Assembly (NCBI GenBank): GCA_009733575.1
Contig: ML769384.1
Coordinates: 437,257-501,256 of the forward strand
DNA: 64,000 nucleotides
Direction: 5' to 3'
DNA from: Gymnopus androsaceus JB14
Lineage: Eukaryota > Basidiomycota > Agaricomycetes > Agaricales > Omphalotaceae
The notes beneath the pieces were generated by a model. That model had not been told where the DNA came from, did not search any database, and worked only from the letters and a program-made list of their open reading frames with translations. The position numbers and the translations under genes are program-made. This document shows, piece by piece, positions 1-11,673 of the stretch. Numbering within the stretch: the stretch's first letter is position 1; the number at the start of each line of letters is the position of its first letter.

Positions 1-2
1 AT

Positions 3-436
3 CTTTTCGAGATCTTCCAGCCTGCTAATTTTGTCTTTGTAGCCGTTCACAAAGCACAGCCCGGATGGAGACGTGTGATTGCTCAGGCCGTCCTCTGGGG
101 TATTCCTACGCCTGCCTTCAGCACTGCTCTTGCATTCTTCGACGGATACAGGAGTGAGATCGTCCCCGCCAACCTTCTCCAGGGCCAGGTACGTAATTTC
201 TGCCAGTATCTTCCAGTCTTCCTCCTGACTAGGTGTTATATTTAGCGTGACTACTTTGGTGCCCACACTTTCCGTGTCCTCCCCGGGAAAGAGAACGAGA
301 AGTTCAAGAAGGGCGAAGATATCCGTACGTGTCTCTTTTCTTCATTTTGCATTTCCATGTTGATGAGTTCCTTCTTTCAGACGTCAACTGGACTGGCCGT
401 GGTGGTAATGTCTCTGCCTCCACCTACACCACGTAA
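3..436 (+). CDS. GND1: 6-phosphogluconate dehydrogenase, decarboxylating (3' part)
   Basis: C-terminal end of 6-phosphogluconate dehydrogenase, the cytosolic enzyme that turns 6-phosphogluconate into ribulose 5-phosphate, CO2 and NADPH. The gene runs off the left edge of the window. Exons are 3-188, 246-324 and 381-436, joined by GT-AG introns 189-245 and 325-380. The protein contains the family's end segment: a FDGYRSE stretch, NLLQGQRDYFGAHTF, and the terminal NWTGRGGNVSASTYTT before TAA. Frame and splice junctions agree throughout. The next oxidative pentose phosphate enzyme, 6-phosphogluconolactonase, lies about 7.6 kb away on the other strand. The identification is secure; the N-terminal cofactor domain cannot be seen. 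Confidence 0.95.
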
Positions 437-786
437 ATTGCGTAGGCATACCGCTGGTTGCTTTAGATTCGCATCACCTGTGCCAAATCCCCTCGTTGTT
501 CTACTAGCAAAGGAGAAATGTACAGTAATTATACTAAATCAATGATATCTATAGAGAGGGCTGTATACTTTGTTGTAGTGTGAAGAAAACATCTCAGAAC
601 AGACTCGCAGTATACTGGCAGTCGTTTTTCGGGGGAAAATCATGTTTGGCAGGTGGATGTAGTTGGACAATTCGCGCATGGGCGCTTATGCTATCAAAAC
701 ACTCTTCTTCTACCTCGACCGTCGACACGTTGCGTCCGGACACTTCAATTGATTCTAACGCGTGTGTACGCTCTCCTGGCTGGAAT
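437..786. other. Intergenic, upstream of F-box gene
   Basis: No gene seen. It holds the 3' flank of the 6PGD gene and the promoter of the next F-box gene. At 680-688 it carries GGGCGCTTA, a 9-mer that also lies upstream of the related F-box copies near 55.4 and 57.5 kb. Confidence 0.5.
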
Positions 787-2477
787 ATGAGTGGTATCCT
801 ATCGATTATCTAGTATTTTCAACACGATACTCATTTGGCATATCTTACAGTGGCTCCTCACGGCACCATGCTTGACGGAGGATTCACTCCTCGATCCAAC
901 CCACAGTTGGATCAAATTGTTAAACAGATACGCGAGACTGAAGATGCCCTCAGAGAGCTCAAATCTAGATACAACCTTCACATGCCCATTTCCAAGCTTC
1001 CAGCGGAAATTCTTTGTGTCATTTTCATGCTTGTCCCAGAATCTACCGATGACGATTGGTACCGATTCACTGTGACACATGTATGCTCCCATTGGCGTTC
1101 CATTGCTTTGAACTATCCAGAAATGTGGAATATGCCGGATTTTTGGATGCCGGAATGGGCATGCGAGATGCTCAAGCGGTCAGAGATGGCACCGCTCACC
1201 ATCGAGTTCGAATTGCCTCGACGGTGGTCCTTCCCTTTCATTCCTTCCAGAGAGATACATGCCGCTATTCAAGCCGGTTTGGAACATATCAAAAGAATCG
1301 ACGAGCTGTATATATCTGCTTGTCAAATAACCTTGGATGAAGTTCTCAGTGGAGTTGACCGTCCTGCGCTTAGCCTGCGTAGTTTGACCCTGTCCTCACG
1401 GGACAAGTTATATATTCTCCCCAAGGAATTTCTTGGAGGTGACGCCCCTCGCTTGTCGCACATCGAGCTAGACCGTTGTCATCTCCGCTGGGACTCGTCC
1501 TTGCTCCGCAACCTTACTGTCTTGAAAATGCACAACCCTGGTCCACCTTCACCACATTGGACCAACTCATATCTGTGTTGGCTGCAATGCCCCAGCTTGA
1601 AGTCCTGGACTTGGTAGGCACTCTTCTAGTCAAGGCATACACCCATTCCACTCAGAAACCTCATGTCCACCTGCATCATTTACGTAAATTGCACATTGAG
1701 GGCACTCTAGAGGCAATTTCAATCTTCTTGGAACACGTCTCTGCTCCTCCTGTAGCTACTATTGATGTCCGATGCTTTCAGCCTCCAGAGCAGGCTTCAG
1801 CGACGCTGAAACTAATCAACCAAGTATTTCAGCGGCTACCAGTCACTTTAGACACAAGCCGATGCTATGTAATAAAGAGTCTTCTGGTGCGGTATAGCGA
1901 CGACAACTTCTATATCGAGGCGTTAGACATAGACCCTGGCGACACCACCTATACGGTTGGATGGTTCACGGTTTCATTTGCTTGGAAAATGATATCTCTG
2001 CTGTATAGTGAATTGATCTTGGCCATGTGTCATTCACTTCCACTTACAGAGCTGCGCAATGTGGACATCCAGAACCACAGCCAGGGCCAGAACGATAGCT
2101 CTTCGACCGTTGTCGAAAAATTAGGGTCGTTGCCCAAGGTTAGCACATTGACAGTTGACGGGATTAATGGGTCGGACGGGTACCAATTGGTCGATGCACT
2201 CGTTCCACGCACCGCTGCTCCTGTCCCCGTTTCTGATCATGATGAATCCAGCTCCGTCATTGCTACTCCATTCCCTGCTCTCCGTAATCTCAAAGTTGCT
2301 CCAATAACTTTCCGCCGGGATTTGAATTTGCTCACATACCTGGTAGACTGCTGCGTACAACGCAAAGAATTCGGATGCGAAATTTACAAGGTTATGTTGT
2401 TTGAATCAGACTTTATTTCAATAGAAGTAGACAGGCTCAGAAAGGTTGCCAATGTGGAGCTGTACGACTACTACTAA
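787..2477 (+). pseudogene. F-box/LRR-type protein, one frameshift
   Basis: Member of the expanded basidiomycete F-box family, which links substrates to SCF ubiquitin ligases. Exon 1 is only ATGAGTG (787-793), followed by intron 794-850 and the main exon from 851. The F-box-like region reads LKSRYNLHMPISKLPAEIL, then an ILCVIFMLVP segment and a VCSHWRSIAL segment. LRR-like strands follow (LSHIELDRCHLRWDSSLLRNL). Near 1545-1552 the frame changes: the paralogue at 53.6-55.4 kb reads GPPAPTLDQFVSVLASMPQLEVL, but here one base is missing before the TLDQLISVLAAMPQLEVLDL stretch, which continues in another frame to the TAA at 2475-2477. Apart from that single base the gene looks intact, so this may be an assembly indel or a young pseudogene. 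Confidence 0.8.
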
Positions 2478-2611
2478 TAATGTAAAACCGATTTTTGAGA
2501 GGTTTAGCGGCTGATTATTGCTCGTCATAGCGGGAAAACGGACCGCTCCGAATCACGTTCACGTGGTTGGGGCAAACGCGGTTCATTTTTGTTAGATCTT
2601 CAATTGCAGCC

Positions 2612-3994
2612 ATGACCACCGTCGGCACTCTGACCCATCAGTTATCTTCACTAGAGATATCAAAAAAGCAGGAGTCTTCTGCAGATATCTCGAAACTTCT
2701 CACAAAATATGCCGCTCCCAATCCTCCATCGAAACCCATCTTGCGAACAAAAGCGAGCGTTCCTTCTTTGAAAGCTCAGGCTCAGAGCCAGAAAACACTG
2801 CACAGCAGTTCCTCTACATCCCATCTACAGTCAAAATCGAAACACACAAAGGGGAATGGCTCTGTGGATCTGCCAAAAGCGATTGACATTGGGAAATATG
2901 ACGGAGGGTTAGAGGCCGATAATGTAGCTCATATCTCGGTGGAGGAGGCTCCAGATCTCGCCCTTGATTCGAGTAAACTGTGAGTAAAATTTTTTCTCTT
3001 TTCTTCTGAAAAATTACACCGAATACAGGTCAAATCCTACTCCTACTTGGTCGCTGCATGCCTTCGACATTGGAAAACCACTAGGCAAAGGACAGTATGG
3101 AAGAGTCTACATGGTTCGAACAAAAGCACCGCCGAAGTTTATCCTCGCTTTGAAGACGCTCTATAAATCTCAGCTAATAAAAGATGGGTGCGAGCGGCAA
3201 GTGCGAAGAGAGGTCGAAATACAAATGAATCTTCGGCATCCAAACGTGCTCCGTCTATACGGCTACTTTCACGATTCCCAGCGTGTTTTTCTCATGCTCG
3301 AATTTGCTGGCCAAGGCGAGATGTACCGACAGCTAATCAAGCAGGGCAGCTTTTCGGCACGGCGGAGCGCGAACTATGTATACCAGATGGCTGACGCATT
3401 GTCGTATCTCCACTCAAAGGTACAGGGAAACCAAAATTTGAATGTGGTAAGGCTAAATTATACCCTAGCATGTCATTCATCGAGACATCAAGCCCGAGAA
3501 TCTTCTCCTTGGTCTCAATGGCGAACTGAAGATAGCGGATTTTGGTTGGTCCGTACATGCGCCTTCCAATCGTCGTATGACGAAATGCGGCACTCTGGAC
3601 TATTTACCACCGGAGATGGTTCTCGAGAAGGAACATGGCAAGTGGGTTGATTTTTGGGCACTCGGTGTCTTGATGTACGAGTTTTTGAACGGGAGTCCAC
3701 CTTTCGAGGATCTTAAGAGTCGGAAGAGTGAGTGAATTCTATACAGGTCTATCCATTCCTGATAACTTTGAGGCAGATACTATGAAACGGATCGCTACCG
3801 TGGATTTCAAGTTTCCTTCAGGCTTCACTGCCGATGCCAAAGATCTTATTGGCAAAGTACGTCTATCTCTCTCTCCTTTCAAATTCGTCTCTTATTGACC
3901 TTATGTGTTGCAGTTATTGAAGCTCGAGCCGGAGGAGCGTCTTCCACTCAGTGAAGTCATGGTGCACCCATGGGTTACAAGGAACAGAGGATAA
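2612..3994 (+). CDS. IPL1: Aurora-family serine/threonine kinase (Ipl1/Ark1 type)
   Basis: Mitotic kinase of the chromosomal passenger complex. Exons 2612-2979, 3029-3419, 3469-3727, 3777-3856 and 3914-3994 total 1179 nt, giving 392 residues, the usual size for a fungal Aurora. The kinase domain fills about residues 130-385 after a Ser/Lys-rich N-terminal tail. Visible motifs are the glycine loop GKGQYGRVY, the ATP lysine in LALKTLYK, the catalytic [16 protein letters not shown], and the activation loop [16 protein letters not shown] with its phosphorylatable Thr, which is diagnostic of Aurora kinases. The first ATG in good context is at 2612. The stretch [10 protein letters not shown] is a slight variant of the common VDLWSLGV. 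The neighbouring F-box gene ends 134 bp upstream. Confidence 0.95.
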
Positions 3995-4191
3995 TACGAT
4001 TCGGATTTGCATTCTTAGTTGTCATTTCTTTTTTTCATTGTACATTACCCGCATAAACGGTGCCTGTTGTAATCTATAAAATTTCTTTTTGGCATACATA
4101 CTTACCTACATCATACATCATACATAGACTGTCTGTTCACTATTTATCGCTGACTCTTCTAATATTTATAGAATGGACTGGAATTACATTA

Positions 4192-7100
4192 TCACGATAA
4201 GGGAATAACCGTCAAAACCCTCTTCTTCAATCTCCTTTTCTCCACCTCGGTGTTCTTCTCACCGAGCTGCATCTCTACCCACTCACCCGCCTTCTTCGCC
4301 ATATCAAACCCTTCGTCTCCTCCATTCCGCTCCAACCACATCCATGCAAACACAGTTGCAGCAAGATCAGCAGACACCCCCTGGTCACTTAAAAGTTTGT
4401 CTTTCGCGGTGTTAGGATCATCGAGGCTGATATTGAGAATGTAGAACAGAGTGGGGTTCCAGGAAAAGCTTCCATCGAAATTCTGAAGCCGGGCAATAGC
4501 AGCTAGTCGCTCCCCATGCGTCAACGCCGCCGCCGTACTTACTTTCGTGGATGGAGAGGGAGTGTCGGAATTTGGAGCAATTGACACGGACTGCCTCGGG
4601 AGCAACTGTTTTGTGGATGCAGTTAACGTTGCCGCAGCAGGTGGTGTCGATAATGTAATGCCGATGTTTTGGGAAGAAGATCTACGGTGATCCTGTACCT
4701 TTGACGAGCCCAGGGAGAGAGATTGCGACATGCGTCGGAGTAACGAGGAACGTCCCTTTACTACAGGAGCTGATTCGACAGACTTTGGTTTTCCAAACCA
4801 GAAGCTTTTCTTCTTCTCTGGACGTAGGTCACTAATGAGGAGGCTCTGAGGAATAATTGTCCCACGAGATTTTGGAGGAGTATAGCCATACTCTTCTTGG
4901 TGAAACAGGCTGGGATCTTCGATGGTTGGATCATATGCATCTGCGGGAGTGGTACGGGGACTATAGCTATACTCTTCCTGCCCGGAGGAATCTTCGACGG
5001 TGGGGTCATATGATTCCGTAAAAGTAGTATGGGGAGTATAACTATACGCTTGCATGGGGGCATGTACGGCAAGGGTTCTGCGCCCTGAGCCAGGACTCAC
5101 AGGACTCTGTCTCATGGCCCCGCCGTCGTAGGAAGACCCAGCACCGTATGTGGCAGGAACGAACCCGCTATAGTGGATGGAGCTATAACTGCGATTTGCC
5201 AACGTCTCGGCTTCCCGAGTATTTGACCGCGAAATTGAGAACATATTCCTTGAGTGGTCAACGGCAATGAAACTGGTGTGTTGGCTTGTAAGTCCATACG
5301 CTGTCCCAAGCCTGACAATTTCTTTCTTGAGATATGAACGCCGAAGATCCGCGTTAGAGTTGAATGGATATGCAATGGAATTTGTAATAGGGGAAGGGAT
5401 GATTCCTTCTTGACGGTCCATAATAAGGGCTTTGGCAGCGAGGGTGTGAAGAAATGGGGATCGGAGTGATGGTACGTTAAACCGTAGTAGCTGTGAAGAA
5501 ATAGGCCGATGTATCAACCTCGTAACAGGAACATACAGCTCGACGGGGCTCCCAGTTGTTTCCACTTTTCCCCGCACCTTGATAAATCTCGGAGGCCCAT
5601 TCGAATTTATGATACTGTTCTCCAGTATTACATAAATGCATGATCTCGTCCCGGGGAACATTGTAGGAATGAATAAAGGTGCTTGTTGTATGCCAGGAGG
5701 CGGCGGGAAGTCGGGAATATTGGCGGGGCCAGTTCCTCTAGTGAGATCAACGTGAGTCGAGTCGAAGAGGTTTATTGGCGGGGCCGCAATATCGTTCTCG
5801 CCATCTAGTAATGTTTTCGTATCATCACCATCGTCTTCGGACCCTCCCTTATCGTACTCCCCCTCCTTCCGTGTTTTATGTTTGTCCTTTTTGTAGTCGG
5901 TGATCTCGCTCTCTCCTACTCCCACCCACTCAATCTCGACATCAATCTTGGGCGTTCGCGCAGCTCTCACCAACCTCGCGCACTTGCCCACCATCTCCTC
6001 TCCCTTCTGCACATATACCGATGTCCCTCCGCCTGCCCTAGCGATGCTGTCGCACATATCCGATGAAGCACCAGCCCCAATTCCCACCGTAAACACTCTG
6101 ATAAAGGATTTTGCGTCATTATTCCATGGCAGTTTTCCCGGTAGTTCGCGGACTGCAGTAGCTGTCGTGAAGACACAACTTGCTACGTCCCAAGAACTAC
6201 CGTCTGTCAAAAGGAAAACGGCTACAGGTCGGACGAGAGGTTTGGGAAGGGAGGAAAAGACGGTATTTAGGGCCGAGGCAATCTCGGTGCCACCATAGTT
6301 TGCTTCCAGTCCACTTGTGGAAAGATATATTGAGCATGTATTGTGAGGTAGAAAAAAGGACGGTTAACCTACTCGATATGCTTCGTAGCTTCATTCACGG
6401 TCGACTGAGAATATATTCTGCTTTGATTCCAGAGTAACGTCGTAGTTGAGCCAAACGAAACGAGATTGAACGTCGTGTCCTTGGTTGGAAGGCCCCGCAG
6501 TAAAACCACCAACGCATCCTTCACGAGACGGATATTTGTCCCATTCATACTCCCACTGCGATCAATCATGAAGATGTATTCCATACCGTGGTATACATCC
6601 GGGATTTCGAAGCGAGGAACGAGAGTCAGCGCCATAGCTGTCGTGGTATGTCTACCGGAAGGATGTTCCTCGATGAAACAACGAGGAGAGTCTAGATTGG
6701 CAGCAGATACAACGAGTATGACGTCCTTCGCGAGGAAGGACTTGGTATGCTTCAAAGAGACAGTAGCGGAAGTTGCGTCTGTGGAGTCGACGCTGAATGA
6801 GATGGGGTGGCCAGAGGGGCAAGAGATGGTCTTAATAGGACCAGCCTGTTGCACAGTAACCTTCATTTGGAAAGGCTGGTCGGGATTAGTTATCGTACCA
6901 GTAATAGAACTGGGCGCGGCTCCGTATCGCTGAGCATACTTCTGGGGGAAAATGAACTTGACCTCGTCGTGGTTCTCATCGTCAATCAGAGTCTGTATGA
7001 ACTTTACATTTATAGTGACTGTTTCGAATGGCTGTATGTTGCCAACGCTGATGGAAAAGACTGAAAAAATCAAGGAATAAGAATAAGAATATCAGTAAAC

Positions 7101-7501
7101 AGGAGCACCCACCATCGTGCGACTGCTCTAGACCCAAGCTAGCGGTTTTGCCTTCGCTCATAGCCTGGCGATACTCTTTGTTGGCCTCCTCGGCTCCTCG
7201 AACGACCCCATCGATCCTTGTCCCGTCTTGCCTGACCATCTCGAATCCACAAACCGCAGCTCCCGCCATCAGCCCAAACGAATAAGTCGCATTGACAGCG
7301 AATTGCGCCGGGTTGGTGAATCTGTGAGAAAGATGCAAAGATGTAAGGAATAATATCACTATGCGTAGGAGAGGTGCACCTTTGAGAAAGATGCACCGAG
7401 GCATGGACATCCGCAATGAAAATGTCTGCTGAGCAGCCATCGAGAATGAGATTGCTCGAGGGTGTGAAGAGCCTGCAAAAGGGACTGGAGATCAACTGCA
7501 T
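4192..7501 (-). CDS. VIT and von Willebrand factor A domain protein
   Basis: Large protein of about 1046 residues built as VIT domain, VWA domain and a long C-terminal region, like the inter-alpha-trypsin inhibitor heavy chain/VWA5A family found in fungi. Exons on the minus strand: 7501-7380, 7321-7113, 7060-6373, 6313-4192; all introns are GT-AG and the sum (3141 nt) is in frame. The VIT part covers roughly residues 1-130 (DGCSADIFIADVHASVHLSQ, then YSFGLMAGAAVCGFE). The VWA domain begins near residue 270 with the metal-site motif DRSGSM and continues through FLLTDGSSWD. The C-terminal half has low-complexity stretches and an approximate tandem repeat of SYTPHTTFTESYDPTVEDSS type (three copies near 4870-5050). 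Function in fungi is unknown. No signal peptide is evident, so it is probably cytosolic. Confidence 0.85.
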
Positions 7502-8055
7502 AGTTGAACAGAACTTTTACGATCTACTTTCGGTCATATATGTAATGGGTAGAAGCATCGCCATATAAGACACCGATTTGAGGTGGAAAGCTGTTGAACA
7601 TGAGAAGGATAGACCAAGAGCGCATACCGCAATAAAAACGACTGAAAATGATTCAGATGACTTTGCTTTGAAGGCAGTGTTGACCTTTTTATCATTCTTT
7701 TACAGCTTTATTAGATTTGAATGACTGAGTTCAAGTTGGAAAAGTGTCTGTCGGATGTCAGCACATTCAAGAGAGACACAGGGGAAATTACTGGTTTTCA
7801 CCACACAATGGGCAGGAAATTTTGAGTACGGCAGAGAAAAAGCAAGCTAGTCATTGTGACTCTGAGACGGTGCAGAAACTTGTGTTAAAAAGAGCTTTTC
7901 GGCATACTAGAAAGAGAATAATAAGATACACGGGGATCTGAAGAGCAACTCGTATAAAGCAGATCCAACGAGGAATAGAGTCCATAGAGATAAAAATACT
8001 TGTGATACAAAGTCTAAAACTTCTTCGTCTTTCTTCATTCCAATATATACCAACT
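7502..8055. other. Intergenic, about 550 bp
   Basis: Separates the start of the VIT/VWA gene from the end of the phosphogluconolactonase gene. AT-rich; only short chance ORFs. Nothing recognised. Confidence 0.4.
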
Positions 8056-8888
8056 TCAAAGCTTGAACTCATCGGAGGTGACCTCCAACTTTGCAGCGGC
8101 AGCTTCATCTACGAACCAGAACAGCTGTCCAGGAAATACAGGCCTAACTCTCGATGCAGGCAAGCCTTCCTCGGGTCTATCCAAGACAGCCTTCAGGATA
8201 TCTGCCTTGCCAGCACCAGCAGCTACAAACGCGACCCTCGAAGCGTGATTAATGACTGGGTACGTGAAGGTGATACGTTTGGGCGGAGGCTTGGGTGAGT
8301 CATCGAGGTATGCCACCCATCGGTCTTCCTCCGCCAAAAGGTCGTGTCCAGGGAACAGAGAAGCGGTATGTCCATCGGGACCCATACCGAGAAGAATAAG
8401 GTCAAAGACGGGGAAGCGAGCAGCGTCTTTCTGTGCAAATTCCTTGATGAGCTCCTTCTCGTATGCGTCAGAGAGCTCTTCGAGGTCATCGAGAAGAGTC
8501 ACATCGATAGTGTGAATGTTCTCTTTCGGAATTGGGACTTTGTTAAACAGCTCGTTTGAGCATAGGAGATGATTGGAATCGGGATCTGTGAGCGGCACAA
8601 CGCGTTCGTCAGCGTAGAATACTTGCCTGTATTTATGTAGTGTCAGAATTATATGTTTATTCGATTGGAAGATTATACTTGCCACATATCCCACTTTACA
8701 GCAGGGTTACCGACGAGGCCATTGAGCTGCTTTGGAAGAGAACCGCCGGAAAGGGCGATTGTAAATCTGCCTTTCTTGTCGATAGCCTCTTTCTGAGCTT
8801 TGACAACAAAAGCCGCGAGAGATGAAACTATAACCTCTGAAGAGGCGAAAGAATGAATAACAGGTGGGTTCGGTGGGTGGTGCGACAT
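8056..8888 (-). CDS. SOL3: 6-phosphogluconolactonase
   Basis: Hydrolyses 6-phosphogluconolactone to 6-phosphogluconate, the second step of the oxidative pentose phosphate pathway. Two exons, 8888-8683 and 8626-8056, give 258 residues, normal for the family. Motifs include ALSGGSLP near residue 45, [10 protein letters not shown], and [17 protein letters not shown] in the active-site region. The single intron is best read as GC-AG: the donor is GCAAGT at 8682-8677 and the acceptor CAG ends at 8627. The same nine bases GGCAAGTAT occur at both borders, so the spliced product is fixed ([13 protein letters not shown]) even though the exact cut could slide. No usual GT donor with an AG acceptor gives this frame. 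The gene is 7.6 kb from the 6PGD gene that acts next in the pathway. Confidence 0.95.
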
Positions 8889-9166
8889 TTTTGAGTTGTT
8901 GATGAAAGAAAAACTTGAAGTAATTTGAATTTCTCATTATTTCGTGGTAAATGCGTCATCATCCTTATCTCCGTCACGGTCCGTCGTACAAACGTTTAGG
9001 TGGCATTATGATAACAGTATATGTAGAAAGATGAGGAAGGGAATATGTCGATGTATGAAAGGCAAAGACAGAAAGAGGGTAGCACAAGTAATACTAACAG
9101 GTCCTTTGCATGAGTGGACAGAAAAAAACAAAAGAGAAATCCGAGTTTACTGCAAATTAACATCCT
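8889..9166. other. Intergenic, 278 bp
   Basis: Promoter side of the phosphogluconolactonase gene and 3' side of the Rab7 gene. Nothing recognised. Confidence 0.4.
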
Positions 9167-10099
9167 TCAACAGTTGCATCCGTAGCTTTGCGAGCTCTCA
9201 GAGTCAAGTTGGATAGGGTCGGGATAGTCGACATACCTAGAAACAGGGTTAGATTCTAAAGGCGGAGAAATATCAATTCCGACTCGCAATTGTTCTTCTG
9301 CCTCTTGGGTAAGGGCATTCTTGGCTACCGTCTGGAAAGCCTGCTCAACGTTGATAGCCTCTTTCGCAGAGGTTTCAAAATATGGAATGTTGCCCTTGGA
9401 TTGACACCACGCCATGGCACGCTTCTGAGTCACCTATATGCATAGTTGAAGTCTGGGGGGTTCCCATGTTCGGATGCGACGCACCTGTCTCTTGTTCTCC
9501 TCCACATCAATCTTGTTCCCTAGCACAACGAAGGGGAAGTTCTCTGGGTCATGGGGACTTGCCTGAATGAGAAACTCGTCTCTCCAACTATCGAGGGTCT
9601 CAAAGGACTTGGTGCTGTTTACGTCGTATACCAGCACACAGCAGTCTGCTCCGCGGTAAAAGGCTACCCCAAGTGACTGGAATCGTTCTTGGCCTGCTGT
9701 ATCCCAAAGCTGGATAAAGTCAGCGATTAATTTAGCCAAGCTAGAAGAATGCCACGCACTTGCATCGTGACAAGTCGGTCGTCCACCATCACTTCTTTCG
9801 TTAAACTGTAGATATATTAGCATGAAGCGGGAGCCGCTGCGGGTTGACATAACGCACAAGTCGGCTCCGATTGTGGCTTTGTACTGATTGCTAAATCGCT
9901 TGTTCACATATTGGTTCATGAGAGATGTCTTTCCGACACTGTAGAATTCCAGCCAGACCATTTGAGGGTCAGAAGAGCAAAGCAGAACAGAGCAAGAGAA
10001 CCAACCCGCTGTCGCCCAGAATAATAACCTATCGGTTATAATGTAAGAATAATTCTAGAATTCCTTTAGAAATCATACCTTGAGAAGAACACGGCCCAT
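9167..10099 (-). CDS. YPT7: Rab7/Ypt7-type small GTPase
   Basis: Late endosome/vacuole Rab GTPase that drives homotypic vacuole fusion and autophagosome-vacuole fusion. Six exons on the minus strand: 10099-10079, 10028-10006, 9938-9858, 9805-9760, 9709-9485, 9433-9167 (663 nt, 220 residues). The first two exons are only 21 and 23 nt and encode MGRVLLK and VIILGDSG. The nucleotide-binding motifs are GDSGVGKTS (P-loop, rebuilt across an intron), [13 protein letters not shown] and [27 protein letters not shown] is close to Rab7 sequences. The protein ends in GCNC, a CXC prenylation motif expected for geranylgeranylation. It lies head to head with ATG16 (+), with 103 bp between start codons. Confidence 0.95.
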
Positions 10100-10202
10100 T
10101 ATACGAAATTCAAGAATAAAGGATGATGATGGTGGTAAGCAGTAAAGCTAGTTGTCATCCGGCGTCAATTTCAAATTCATTCAACTACTCTCTGCTTCAT
10201 TT
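10100..10202. promoter_or_regulatory. Short divergent promoter between YPT7 and ATG16
   Basis: Only 103 bp separate the two start codons, so both genes must share or overlap their promoters and 5' UTRs. No clear TATA or CCAAT box was recognised. The divergent arrangement is seen directly; co-regulation is inferred. Confidence 0.6.
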
Positions 10203-11181
10203 ATGGCTGATCCTGCATGGCAAGAACTCATCCGAATACGCCTCACTGAGCGCAATGCCAGAGAATCTTCCTTTTCTGCTATTATCGAGCAATGTAGCTA
10301 TCCTTTTTCTACTTTAAACTTGGTTTATCGCTCAATGTTGTTTCTCAGACAGACGCTTGGCTCAGCAGACAAAGCTCCTCAAAGACCGAAATTCTTCATT
10401 ACTGAGAGCAGTAAGCTCTGTAAAGCAAAACCCCAGCAGCTCGACCGTGTTTGTTGCTGGAACTGGCGAAGAGTGCGTAGCACAACCTCTACATCGTTCC
10501 GATTCCAACCTGTTTCTTGCAGTAATCCTGTCCGAGCGGCCTACATTGCCTCATTGGAGTCCCAAATATCTTCAATGCGCGATGAAATGGCAGGCGTATA
10601 CAAGACTCAAGGCCAGAATACACAGCGGCTGCTGGCCATGACGGAGACACTTCGAGAAAAGGAAGAATTATCCAGAGTAGATGCCGAGGCTCTGAGAAAG
10701 TCTAAGGATGAGCTAGTGGTTTTACGAAGAAAGGTTGAGCAGCATGCTGAACTTATGAGCGAGAAGGATCGTACGGTCCAGGTACGTTTATATCCCTACT
10801 ACACATCTAACCAACATCCTTAATATCCCGGCTACCCAGATTCTCCACGACGAAATCAGCACTCTGCAGCTCGAGCTGGGTCAGATCGAAGAGCGTAATA
10901 CCACCTTGACCAAAGATAATGCCAAATTATTACAGCGATGGCTTGATGCCAAGCAGACAGAAGCCAACAAAATGAACGAGGCTAACCAGTTTTACGAGGA
11001 CATGCGTTCGCGTCATGAAGCCGTCCTTAATTGGCGAGACGGTTCTAATGCGGGAGATACGAGTAATGGTGGTTCGGTGTCGGGAAATGGGGACGCGAAG
11101 GAGGGCGATCCCTCAACGGAGACGAAGGATGGGACACCCTCTCTGACGCAGAAGGTCGTGGATCAGACACAGAATGGTTAA
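10203..11181 (+). CDS. ATG16: Autophagy protein 16
   Basis: Coiled-coil subunit that binds the Atg12-Atg5 conjugate and helps place Atg8 lipidation on the phagophore. Exons 10203-10293, 10349-10472, 10523-10781 and 10840-11181 give 271 residues. The N-terminal Atg5-binding helix is MADPAWQELIRIRLTERNAR. The rest is a long coiled coil (ASLESQISSMRDEM; LREKEELSRVDAEALRKSKD), followed by the family-typical ILHDEISTLQLEL and the NAKLLQRWLDAKQTEANKMN segment. A Gly/Ser/Asp-rich tail follows. Like other fungal Atg16 it lacks WD40 repeats. The start ATG at 10203 is the first in frame after the short shared promoter with the Rab7 gene. Splice frames agree across all four exons. Confidence 0.92.
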
Positions 11182-11673
11182 TTGTGGAAGACGAGTAGGA
11201 TTTCTTCAATGTTTTTTTTTTTCGCGTCCATACCCACTATCTATGATATCCCACTTTTTACGGTCATTTGGTTGGATCAGAATACTATGTATAATTCGAT
11301 TTCTGGTGCAAGATGGGCGAGCAATTCACCAAGATAACGATCTGGAGGGGAAACAGAAATATATGTACGAAGAGAGGTGAGAAGAGAATAGAATACGGAG
11401 CGGATCTCGATGATACAAGCACAAGCACAGGGAGGGAGACGAGAGGATAAGGAGGATGAAATATGAGATCAACAGACATAATAAAAATGCGTCAATACTA
11501 TTCGAAGACGCTGGAGGAAAACTTGATACTACGATGAAGAGAATCGATACATACTACTTACTATACTTCAGGTAAGGAGCAGGCGAGGAGGTACACGAGA
11601 TTAGTGCAGAGTCAAAACGCACAAGGTCGAAAAAAGCAATATTAAGCAGACCGAACTCCAGTAATGATCATAT
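11182..11673. other. Intergenic between convergent genes
   Basis: About 490 bp between the convergent ATG16 and RNA-binding-protein genes; presumably the two 3' UTRs. Contains purine-rich GAGAGG tracts. Nothing else recognised. Confidence 0.4.

Noticed and set aside
9200..9270. Extra intron in the Rab7 tail (GTATGT at about 9241)
   Set aside because: No downstream acceptor keeps the frame, and the unspliced reading gives a normal CXC ending.
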